Source of the DNA: a virus
DNA: 41,089 bases
IMG/VR virus record: IMGVR_UViG_3300043775_001307
Span: 1 to 41,089 of that record
Reading direction: 5' to 3' (one strand)
Every line of letters starts with the position of its first letter. Positions within the stretch are counted from its first letter, which is position 1. A program made the position numbers and the translations under genes. Shown piece after piece: positions 34,534 through 41,089 of this stretch. The notes under the pieces were generated by a model. The model had not been told where the DNA came from and did no database searches. It saw only the letters and a list, made by a program, of their open reading frames with translations.

Positions 34534-37392
34534 TTAGATATTCTCGAATGAAGCTCCTGTTGGAGTAATTACGAATTCCAAATCAATAAATTCAAGAGAA
34601 CGAGTAGGTTTAACGTAAATTTTACCTCTCAAAGTGTTAGCGTCGATGTCTTCAACATCACTTGAAACACTTACTTTAAATTCATAAAGACCTCTTTCTT
34701 TCTTAATTGATTCTAAAATTGGGTTTACCAATCTTAAGAACTCTTGTCTTACTTGTTCGTCGTTTTGTTCGAACAACAATCTAACAGCAACTGCTGAAAT
34801 TAACTTTCTTGCTCTTAACAACAATCTTCTTACGTTGATTCTATCAAGTGCAGATTCTCTAACTTGTAACGTTTTGTTACCCCAAATAATTGTACCAGTA
34901 TCAGAGAACGTTGCGATTGGATTAATTCTATTTTTGTAAAGTTCGTCTCTTTCATCAAGAGTTAACTTCTTTTTAGCTTTAATTGCATTTACCAAACCTC
35001 TTGAATAACCCGCAACTGCGAACCAAGGATAAGATACGTTATCAGTTAACGCGATGTTCTTCAACACCTCACCTGTTGGTGGAATGTAAAGTTGAGTTGC
35101 GTTATCTTTATCTCTTACTTGAATCCAAGGCCAATATGTTGCAGAATAGTTAGAGTCAATTCCTAAATCGTCAAGGTAACCTGTAACGGTTGCCGCATCA
35201 TCAACATTTGGTGATGATATGATATAAAGTGAATCGGCTCTTTCATTCTCGATAATATCTATTGCTTGACTTGTTAAAGATGAATGATCGTAGAAGTTAA
35301 TACCTGCAGTAGCGAATACGTTAATATCAATTGCCTCAGGATTTGAGTAAGTTTGAATACCTTCTAAATAAGCATAATAATCAGAGTTTCCTATGGTTGT
35401 ATTGAACACACCACCATTATCGGTATTAGCTGTATTATATGTTGTTTTACCATAAATAAATTGGTCACCAAGAGTTCTTGTCTCTCTGTATATATCCCAA
35501 CCATCAAATCCACCACAAACCGCTAATGTAAATTTACGGAAGTTTATGTTGGTTAATTTATTGTCGGTACCAGATTGACCTTCTAAATCATAAGGTGTTG
35601 TTTGGTATGTTGTTCCTGTTATTGATGATGCGTTTGTTGATAAGTGGAAACCGAATGTACTTGAAGACGCCGCATTTCCTTTATATTTAAACAAGTCACT
35701 ATCAAATTTAAAACCATTTTGAGATGATAAACCTAAAGAGACTTTCTTTACTTTATCTCCGTTAGATAATACTTGAGAACCATCCGATTCGTAGTAAACC
35801 ACGTCACCACCATCAAAAAATTCTGTTTTGTAAAGAACACTACCTAATTTGTTACTTGAAACAAGTAAGGATGTAAATCCTTTGAATCCAGCAGGGAAAG
35901 CGTCCGTAGGTGCATTATCGGCCATATTTAACATGATAAACTTTGAACGTAATTCATATTCACCATCAGAGGTACCAACTTTTCTTGCCACATAACCTGG
36001 AAGGTCAGTATTCATTGAACATCTTGTAAATTTCTCTAATATAATTTGATTTTCATCAGTATCGTTAAAATCACGAACCATAATATCAAATTCGGCAGTA
36101 TCTAAATTAATATTTTGAATTGTAACCTTAACTTCAATATTTGCTGCGTCTCCATCAGATATTGTTAATATTGAGAATAAATCTGCAACATTACCACCAC
36201 GAACTTCAGAAACAACTGTAGGTGATGATGGAGTATCCCATGATTGTGCAAAATTATCACTTTCAACGTTTGATGATACATCTAAACTTAAACCTCTTAC
36301 GTATCCATTTCTAAATGCTGATAATAATAAGTTAGAATATATTTCATTAACATATAATGGATAATCTTCTTTTACTTTATCAAAAACTTCAGTACCTAAT
36401 ACTTTATTTATATATTTTGTTGATGAAATATCTAATGAACAATTGAATGTTTTAATTCCTCCCGTAATACCTGTAACATTTAAAGCAAATTCTGCCATTG
36501 GGTTAGTTGTAACACCACCAACATCGGTTAATGTTACTGCTGTTGTTCCTGTTACTTGTAATACTAAACTTTGTGAAGCGTTATATTCACCTCTTGATCT
36601 TAAAGAAGCAACAATTACATCACTATAATCTGTGTTAAGTGATGCGCTGTATTTAAATCTTGTTACATCAAATGAAGATGTACTTGTAGAATAAACAAAA
36701 AGATAAGAGTAAACACCATCAATTGTTGAGTCGGCTGACCCTGTTTTAGTAAAGAACGCATTATACCAATTTTTATTAGCATTTTCACCGATTGGTGATA
36801 AAAGTTTTGTACCTGTTAAACTTGAGGTATCTGAAGTTGGTACATTACCAATAACAAACCAATCGTTATTTGCATACGCCGCACCACTCTTACCTGTTTT
36901 ACTTGTTATGTATGTTGTTACAGATGAACCATTGGTTGCCGTTTTACCTGAAAGTTCACCATAAATTGTTGAACCTGTAATAGTTGCGGTTGTTGCTGAT
37001 AATGTTATTCCTGTTGTTGATGTAGGTGTAGACACTAAATCCACTGTTACACCACCTAAAGTTTTAATACTATAAGTTTTTCCTGGTTTATATCCTGTTT
37101 TACCAAGTATTCTTGTTACGAATAGTTGATTAGACTCTTGTAAGTATGATTTAGCCATATAAGCTAACTCATATTTAGGGTTATTTGCACCGTCTTTCTC
37201 AGGTGAAGTTGGTCCGAAATACGTTTTGAATTCGTCGAAGTCCCCAACTAAAATAGGTTCGAAAGCAGGACCTTTTAAAGCCTCACCTACTAAACCTAAA
37301 GTTGTAACCCCGACACTTTGTGCTACGAATGTTAGATCCTTCTCAGATGTGTACACACCCGGAGAAACGAATACTCTGTTTGAATTTGCCAT
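34534..37392 (-). CDS. Tail sheath protein, T4 gp18-like
   Basis: The 952-aa product is a contractile sheath subunit. The N-terminus SPGVYTSEKDLTFVAQSV (residues ~10-27) and TLGLVGEALKGPAFEPILVG are the family start. The C-terminal core has the classic run INPIATFSDTGTIIWGNKTL, DRINVRRLLLRARKLISAVA and FEQNDEQVRQEFLRLVNP, and ends with the strand that links neighbouring subunits. The middle (~110-640) is a large Ser/Thr/Gly-rich insertion, making it much longer than T4 gp18 (659 aa); it should form outer decoration domains of the sheath. It has its own late motif, 38 bases upstream, and a terminator downstream, so it is a single-gene unit. Confidence 0.93.
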   Translation of the reverse strand: MANSNRVFVSPGVYTSEKDLTFVAQSVGVTTLGLVGEALKGPAFEPILVGDFDEFKTYFGPTSPEKDGANNPKYELAYMAKSYLQESNQLFVTRILGKTGYKPGKTYSIKTLGGVTVDLVSTPTSTTGITLSATTATITGSTIYGELSGKTATNGSSVTTYITSKTGKSGAAYANNDWFVIGNVPTSDTSSLTGTKLLSPIGENANKNWYNAFFTKTGSADSTIDGVYSYLFVYSTSTSSFDVTRFKYSASLNTDYSDVIVASLRSRGEYNASQSLVLQVTGTTAVTLTDVGGVTTNPMAEFALNVTGITGGIKTFNCSLDISSTKYINKVLGTEVFDKVKEDYPLYVNEIYSNLLLSAFRNGYVRGLSLDVSSNVESDNFAQSWDTPSSPTVVSEVRGGNVADLFSILTISDGDAANIEVKVTIQNINLDTAEFDIMVRDFNDTDENQIILEKFTRCSMNTDLPGYVARKVGTSDGEYELRSKFIMLNMADNAPTDAFPAGFKGFTSLLVSSNKLGSVLYKTEFFDGGDVVYYESDGSQVLSNGDKVKKVSLGLSSQNGFKFDSDLFKYKGNAASSSTFGFHLSTNASSITGTTYQTTPYDLEGQSGTDNKLTNINFRKFTLAVCGGFDGWDIYRETRTLGDQFIYGKTTYNTANTDNGGVFNTTIGNSDYYAYLEGIQTYSNPEAIDINVFATAGINFYDHSSLTSQAIDIIENERADSLYIISSPNVDDAATVTGYLDDLGIDSNYSATYWPWIQVRDKDNATQLYIPPTGEVLKNIALTDNVSYPWFAVAGYSRGLVNAIKAKKKLTLDERDELYKNRINPIATFSDTGTIIWGNKTLQVRESALDRINVRRLLLRARKLISAVAVRLLFEQNDEQVRQEFLRLVNPILESIKKERGLYEFKVSVSSDVEDIDANTLRGKIYVKPTRSLEFIDLEFVITPTGASFENI

Positions 37393-37429
37393 CGATTGTT
37401 GTTTGGTTAATTATTTTTATTAGTTATTC

Positions 37430-37437
37430 TATAAATA
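37430..37437 (-). promoter_or_regulatory. Putative late motif TATTTATA before the tail sheath gene
   Basis: Exact TATTTATA in gene orientation, its near end 38 bases from the sheath ATG, exactly as for the tube gene. It lies back to back with the plus-strand promoter that starts at 37440. Confidence 0.55.
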
Positions 37438-37439
37438 TC

Positions 37440-37470
37440 TTTGTTTTTACCAAAGATTTCCGTACTTTTG
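37440..37470 (+). promoter_or_regulatory. Bacteroidota-type promoter (TTTG-N19-TACTTTTG)
   Basis: TTTG at 37440-37443 and TACTTTTG at 37463-37470, separated by 19 bases, match the primary-sigma consensus of Bacteroides/Flavobacterium (-33 TTTG, -7 TAnnTTTG) with no mismatch. It points at the 52-aa ORF that begins 50 bases downstream. Confidence 0.78.
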
Positions 37471-37476
37471 TTTAAA

Positions 37477-37504
37477 AAGATAGTAAATTATCCTTTTCTA
37501 TCTT
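37477..37504 (+). promoter_or_regulatory. Inverted repeat near the predicted transcription start
   Basis: AAGATAG (37477-37483) and CTATCTT (37498-37504) form an inverted repeat with a 14-base spacer, right after the -7 element. It may be an operator for the small protein encoded downstream, or a leader hairpin. Confidence 0.45.
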
Positions 37505-37519
37505 AAATTATCTTTCATC

Positions 37520-37678
37520 ATGGAAAACAAACAGAAAAACGTAAAAATTAGTGAAAAACACCACGAGATGTTAAAAAACCATTGTGAAAAGAACGGATTA
37601 AAAATTTATAAGGTTTTAGAAAAATATATTGACGAAGTTTGTAAACCAAAAAAGAAGGACATCTATGGTGACGATTAA
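37520..37678 (+). CDS. Small ribbon-helix-helix-like protein, 52 aa
   Basis: The ATG at 37520 opens 52 codons ending in TAA at 37678. The product is basic. It has one strand-like segment (KNVKISEKHHEM, residues ~6-17) followed by two helices (LKNHCEKNGLKIYKVLEKYI and the Cys-Lys tail), the layout of Arc/MetJ/CopG ribbon-helix-helix DNA-binding proteins, which dimerise through the strand. It is the only complete plus-strand gene in the window. A host-type promoter lies upstream with an inverted repeat between promoter and gene, which suggests early expression and autoregulation. Its stop overlaps the stop of the opposing gp15-like gene by 4 bases (TTAA palindrome), with no terminator between. 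Confidence 0.7.
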   Translation: MENKQKNVKISEKHHEMLKNHCEKNGLKIYKVLEKYIDEVCKPKKKDIYGDD

Positions 37679-38910
37679 TATAGGTAAGTCACACCAATTC
37701 TAGAACCAACAACGGGTGTACCTAATAAAACAATATCTTGTGAACCTGAAACATCAAATCCAGAACCTTCCTCTTCTTGTAGACCATTTATATCTAAACT
37801 GACAATACTACTAATATTGTTATATGTGTGAAAAGTTAATGTACTACCATCATATTGGAAATACTCCGTAGTAACTTGTATTAATTTACCATAATTATCT
37901 ATAATAACATTGTTTCTACCCTTATAGTACGAAATAACTATAGTACTACCTTCAAAAGGTGGTTGTACAAATGATATTTTAGATGTATATGAAATGTGGA
38001 AAAAATCGGCGTTTTTCTCTTGTAATAGACCATTAATTGTAACACTAAACAATGTACCAATACTTTCACCAACACTAAATTGAGTTTGCATCCCGTCTCC
38101 AGTAAATGACATCACGGTTATATCAATAACCTTACTAACGTATTTTTTCCTACCTACACCCTCTTTTGCAAATTCATTCATTAAAAAGAAACGATTAATT
38201 GCGGGTTTTACCTCAAATTCATCAGAATCAATAAGGAAACCTAACATAGTAAATGTGTAGTTTTGAATGTAAAATCTCCTACCCTCCAACGTATCCATGG
38301 GAGTGTTATCTTCAATTTTATCTAATATAAGTGGAATGTAATGTCCCTTAACTTGAGTATAATCTTGTCTTGATGAAAAATTTTGTAATACTATTTTACT
38401 AAATTTATTAACATCTCTAAATTTATTACAAACAATCGTAACGTCATATGTTATATCAACAGGTACGGGTTGTGGTATTTTATATATATCCGCACCCATA
38501 GTGGTTCCGTTCCAAGTCGGTACGGAGGAGTAGTAAAATTGATGTCTATCGGGTATTGTTCTCTGAACCGATGGATTTGTTCCCGGTTGAACGTCGGGTT
38601 TTCTTACAATTGCAACAAATGGTAATTCAATATTTCCGTCGTCGTTTGTAAATGTCCACGTTTGTGTAAATTCACCCCACCTTTGAACTGTTAATATTTT
38701 ATCAATAATTGGTATCTTATTACCATCGGACACAATTTGAAAATTTTTAGTTACGTAATCTAAAAATCCTTTATCTAAATCATCATGTAATATAGAGTCG
38801 GGAAGATATGTGTCAGATTTAGTAATTTTATCTAACAATTCTTGTCTTCTTTCAGTCAGTTCTTTTTCTGTGTAAACAGATATATTGTTTTTTCTTTTAG
38901 GTATTCCCAT
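37675..38910 (-). CDS. T4 gp15-like tail completion/sheath terminator protein with duplicated beta module
   Basis: Residues 1-255 resemble T4 gp15, which caps tube and sheath and joins the tail to the head: QRTIPDRHQFYYSSVPTWNG, IYKIPQPVPVDITYDVTIVC, FSSRQDYTQVKGHYIPLILD and RFYIQNYTFTMLGFLID recall its order of strands and helices, a distant match. Residues ~265-411 hold two copies of a beta module of the form 'F.xDG...F......V.(I/V)NGL.QE....F....S.I.F..PP..GS.I.(I)SY'. T4 gp15 (272 aa) lacks this extension. It begins one base after the stop of the 170-aa gene and precedes the sheath gene. Confidence 0.55.
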   Translation of the reverse strand: MGIPKRKNNISVYTEKELTERRQELLDKITKSDTYLPDSILHDDLDKGFLDYVTKNFQIVSDGNKIPIIDKILTVQRWGEFTQTWTFTNDDGNIELPFVAIVRKPDVQPGTNPSVQRTIPDRHQFYYSSVPTWNGTTMGADIYKIPQPVPVDITYDVTIVCNKFRDVNKFSKIVLQNFSSRQDYTQVKGHYIPLILDKIEDNTPMDTLEGRRFYIQNYTFTMLGFLIDSDEFEVKPAINRFFLMNEFAKEGVGRKKYVSKVIDITVMSFTGDGMQTQFSVGESIGTLFSVTINGLLQEKNADFFHISYTSKISFVQPPFEGSTIVISYYKGRNNVIIDNYGKLIQVTTEYFQYDGSTLTFHTYNNISSIVSLDINGLQEEEGSGFDVSGSQDIVLLGTPVVGSRIGVTYLY

Positions 38911-38911
38911 T

Positions 38912-39424
38912 TTATACTCCTCTAAATTGACTATCTTGTACTGGTGAACAAGTTATTGATTTATAATATGGTTTAAATCCAAACATATTATGTTTATTGT
39001 CCGAAGTTATTTTACCATCATTTACCACTTGATAAAATCTAACTTTTAATTCAGATTCGGGATAACCAATATAATCACCATATCTTATATCTATTTTCAT
39101 TTCTTCTAAATGTTTAATATAAACAGATAAAATCATATTTCCCGGCTCAAGGTGCCTCAAAGTCCCATTTTTATATGAACTATTTTTTGGTTCCTCAATT
39201 TTAACCAATGCATTAAATTCAACAGGTGGAAAGAATTTTGTTTGGTCTATACCAACCTCAACATACACGTCATCAATTTGAGTCTTTTCTCTATCTACCC
39301 TATATAGAACTAATTTCATATTTAAATCCCCGTGAAGATATTCTTGACCCATTTGAATATTGAGGTCAAAATCATCTTGAGATAAGAATTTAGATAATCT
39401 GGTAATAGGTAACTTATTTTCCAT
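38912..39424 (-). CDS. Putative neck/tail-completion protein, 170 aa
   Basis: I cannot name the family with certainty. The protein is beta-rich with YLHGDLNMKLVLYRVDREKT (residues ~29-48), an acidic loop, then IDIRYGDYIGYPESELKVRF (~109-128) and a conserved-looking end (NMFGFKPYYKSITCSPVQD). These blocks and its place just before the gp15-like and sheath genes suit a head-tail joining protein (T4 gp13/gp14 slot), by inference. It is the first gene of the minus-strand array after the divergent helicase, and a TATTTATTA variant of the late motif lies a few bases upstream. Confidence 0.6.
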   Translation of the reverse strand: MENKLPITRLSKFLSQDDFDLNIQMGQEYLHGDLNMKLVLYRVDREKTQIDDVYVEVGIDQTKFFPPVEFNALVKIEEPKNSSYKNGTLRHLEPGNMILSVYIKHLEEMKIDIRYGDYIGYPESELKVRFYQVVNDGKITSDNKHNMFGFKPYYKSITCSPVQDSQFRGV

Positions 39425-39472
39425 ATCCTAATAAATAGTTTAATGTTACATTCTATTTACTTATATTTTAAT
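39425..39472. promoter_or_regulatory. Divergent promoter region
   Basis: These 48 bases separate the minus-strand virion array from the plus-strand helicase. The minus side has TATTTATTA (39437-39429), a variant of the late motif, 5 bases before its ATG. The plus side has TATATTTTAA next to the helicase ATG, similar to TATATTTTAC upstream of ssb. There is no room for a long leader on either side. Confidence 0.4.
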
Positions 39473-41089
39473 ATGGAAACTAAGATTCCCGAAATAGAGG
39501 CAAGAAACATTTTATTAACCTACGAAGGTTCAAACAACCAATTATTAGATTGGAAGAGAAAATTTGTTGAGGTAAAAAACTTCAAACTAACCCGTCCACA
39601 GGCGGAATATGTTCAAAAGTATTATAATGTGTCCCCAAAGGTAGCAAGAAAATATATTAACATCGTTAATTCTTTTGGTGAAAAGATAATGGAAGAAAGG
39701 TTATTACCTAAACCTCCTGAAAAAATATGGTGTGAAAAATTATTATGTGATTCTGAAAAAGCGTTTCATATATGGGGTAAAGTATTAGATAATGACCAAT
39801 TATCTGCAATGTGGTTACCGAAAGCCGCAGTGATGCAAGAAGAGAAAAAACTTAATCGAATTATTGATTATAGTAATTACGATACAAGACCTCCCATGGA
39901 ACACCAGAAGGTTGCCATTGAGAAGTTATTAGCAAACGATAAGTTTATACTTGCCGATGATATGGGTCTTGGTAAAACGACCTCAGCGGTTATTGCATCT
40001 ATGGAAAGCGGAGCTAAGAAAGTTCTTATTGTTTGCCCCGCATCTTTAAAGATAAATTGGGATAGAGAAATTAAAAACTATTCTAACAGAAAAGTGTTAA
40101 TTGTTGAGGGTCGTAAATGGGGTTCTACATTTGACTATTATATTATAAACTATGATATTATTAAAAATTACCACTCAACAGATAAGTCTGAAGATAGTGA
40201 CGACTATAAATTATTGGTTAATGCCGGTTTTGATTTGGCAATCGTAGATGAGGCACATTATATTTCAAATGCAACGGCAAATAGAACTCGTTTATTAAAT
40301 GATGTACTTGAACAAATCCCAAAAGTTTGGTTACTAACGGGTACACCAATGACATCAAGACCTATTAACTATTTTAACTTATTAAAAATTGTTGAATCCC
40401 CATTGACATTAAATTGGCAATCTTATGTTCGTAGATATTGTAAAGGATATCAATTCAACGTTGGTAATCGTAAAGTGTGGAATACAAGTGGTGCAAGTAA
40501 TTTAGATGAGTTAAGAGAAAGAACTAAGAATATAGTACTTCGTAGAATGAAAACCGACATTCTTGATTTACCCGAAAAAATTGTTACTCCTGTTTTTGTT
40601 GAGTTAACAAGTAAAATGTACGATGAGGAATTAGAAGAATTCACACGTATTAGTAATGATAAGAAAGATGATGAAACAATCACCGTTACATTAAATCGTT
40701 TAATGAGGATTAGACAACTTATTGCATATGAAAAAATTCCTTACACTTGTGAATTAATTGATAAGTGTTTAGAACAAGGAAAGAAAGTAATTGTATTCAC
40801 TAATTTTACAATGTCATTAGATATGTTACATGAGAAATATAAAAAGAACTCCGTAACTCTTGATGGTCGTATGAATAAAGATAAACGACAAGAAAATGTT
40901 GATAGATTTCAAAATGAAGATAAAATAAAAGTATTCATTGGTAACATTAAAGCGGCTGGAGTTGGTATTACGTTAACAGCTGCTGAGGTTGTTATTATGA
41001 ACGACTTATCATTTGTACCGGCCGACCATTCACAAGGTGAAGACCGAGCATATAGATATGGACAAAAAAATAGTGTTCTTGTTTATTAC
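39473..41089 (+). CDS. SNF2-type DNA helicase/translocase (3' end beyond window)
   Basis: I read 539 codons from the ATG at 39473 to the right edge without a stop. Superfamily-2 SNF2 motifs are in order: DDMGLGKTTS (motif I, residues ~162-171), DEAH (motif II, 259-262), LLTGTPMTSR (III, ~285), a regulated-linker region with RRMKTDIL, GRMNKDKRQENVDRF, NIKAAGVGITLT (V) and QGEDRAYRYGQ (VI, ~518-528). These drive translocation on duplex DNA, and SMARCAL1-like members reanneal or regress forks. T4's UvsW acts similarly, though from another SF2 branch. The N-terminal ~140 residues are an unassigned extension. It is divergent from the virion array and may be an early or middle gene. Confidence 0.92.
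   Translation, partial: METKIPEIEARNILLTYEGSNNQLLDWKRKFVEVKNFKLTRPQAEYVQKYYNVSPKVARKYINIVNSFGEKIMEERLLPKPPEKIWCEKLLCDSEKAFHIWGKVLDNDQLSAMWLPKAAVMQEEKKLNRIIDYSNYDTRPPMEHQKVAIEKLLANDKFILADDMGLGKTTSAVIASMESGAKKVLIVCPASLKINWDREIKNYSNRKVLIVEGRKWGSTFDYYIINYDIIKNYHSTDKSEDSDDYKLLVNAGFDLAIVDEAHYISNATANRTRLLNDVLEQIPKVWLLTGTPMTSRPINYFNLLKIVESPLTLNWQSYVRRYCKGYQFNVGNRKVWNTSGASNLDELRERTKNIVLRRMKTDILDLPEKIVTPVFVELTSKMYDEELEEFTRISNDKKDDETITVTLNRLMRIRQLIAYEKIPYTCELIDKCLEQGKKVIVFTNFTMSLDMLHEKYKKNSVTLDGRMNKDKRQENVDRFQNEDKIKVFIGNIKAAGVGITLTAAEVVIMNDLSFVPADHSQGEDRAYRYGQKNSVLVYY

Noticed and set aside
34249-37437. TATAAATA on the plus strand as T4-type late promoters for plus-strand genes
   Set aside because: No plus-strand genes follow these sites, and they sit at regular positions before minus-strand genes.
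1-41089. Full TAG-to-Gln recoding (code 15)
   Set aside because: Only one in-frame TAG occurs in roughly 37 kb of coding sequence. A recoded phage would have many, and the ORFs are full length without them.
1-41089. tRNA genes, CRISPR arrays, insertion sequences, diversity-generating retroelement
   Set aside because: Gaps are too short for most; no cloverleaf, regular spacer array, transposase, reverse transcriptase or template/variable repeat pair was seen.

Overview
The window is a piece of a large T4-like contractile-tailed phage (myovirus) genome, or a provirus of one. It probably infects a member of the Bacteroidota. The phage assignment rests on recognisable homologues of T4 gp18 (sheath), gp19 (tube), gp53, gp25 and gp6 (baseplate), a tape measure, and a T4-style replication set (gp32-like SSB, UvsX, FEN/RNase H exonuclease, gp41-like helicase, aerobic ribonucleotide reductase). 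The host guess rests on strong A+T bias, exclusive use of TAA stops, A-rich leaders without Shine-Dalgarno sequences, and one textbook Bacteroidota promoter (TTTG-N19-TACTTTTG) at 37440-37470.

Layout. Almost everything is on the minus strand and is read from right to left. Positions 39424-37675 hold two neck or tail-completion proteins. Positions 37392-33723 hold the sheath and tube, separated by a 322-bp non-coding region. Positions 33621-32742 hold a T4 gp26-like tail assembly protein followed by an out-of-frame extension. Next come the tape measure (32728-30827), a 1573-aa hub or tube-initiator-like protein, gp53, a 1924-aa hub-like protein, and three small proteins (19935-18738). A terminator at 18.7 kb then opens the replication and nucleotide block (18632-10430): SSB, UvsX, exonuclease, a conserved unknown, helicase, NrdB, NrdA. 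A terminator at 10.4 kb closes it. Virion genes then resume: gp25, gp6, a 1532-aa and a 598-aa protein, and a fibre-like protein that runs off the left edge. The last three are linked by TAATG stop/start overlaps. Only two genes lie on the plus strand: a 52-aa ribbon-helix-helix-like protein (37520-37678) and an SNF2-type helicase running off the right edge.

How the genes work together. The right and left blocks build the tail tube, sheath, hub, wedge and appendages. The central block makes deoxynucleotides and replicates and recombines the DNA. An 8-mer, TATTTATA in gene orientation, lies just upstream of many virion genes and was not seen upstream of the replication genes, so it is a candidate late promoter.

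Most notable points: (1) nrdA is interrupted by a single in-frame TAG that places the catalytic cysteines on two polypeptides, while every other complete gene ends in TAA; (2) a probable +1 frameshift or non-ATG ORF extends the gp26-like chaperone; (3) the TATTTATA late motif; (4) a host-type promoter with a possible operator drives a small predicted DNA-binding protein inside the tail module; (5) a repeat-rich non-coding region lies between sheath and tube; (6) a baseplate-region protein has hydrophobic helices flanked by CxxC pairs.
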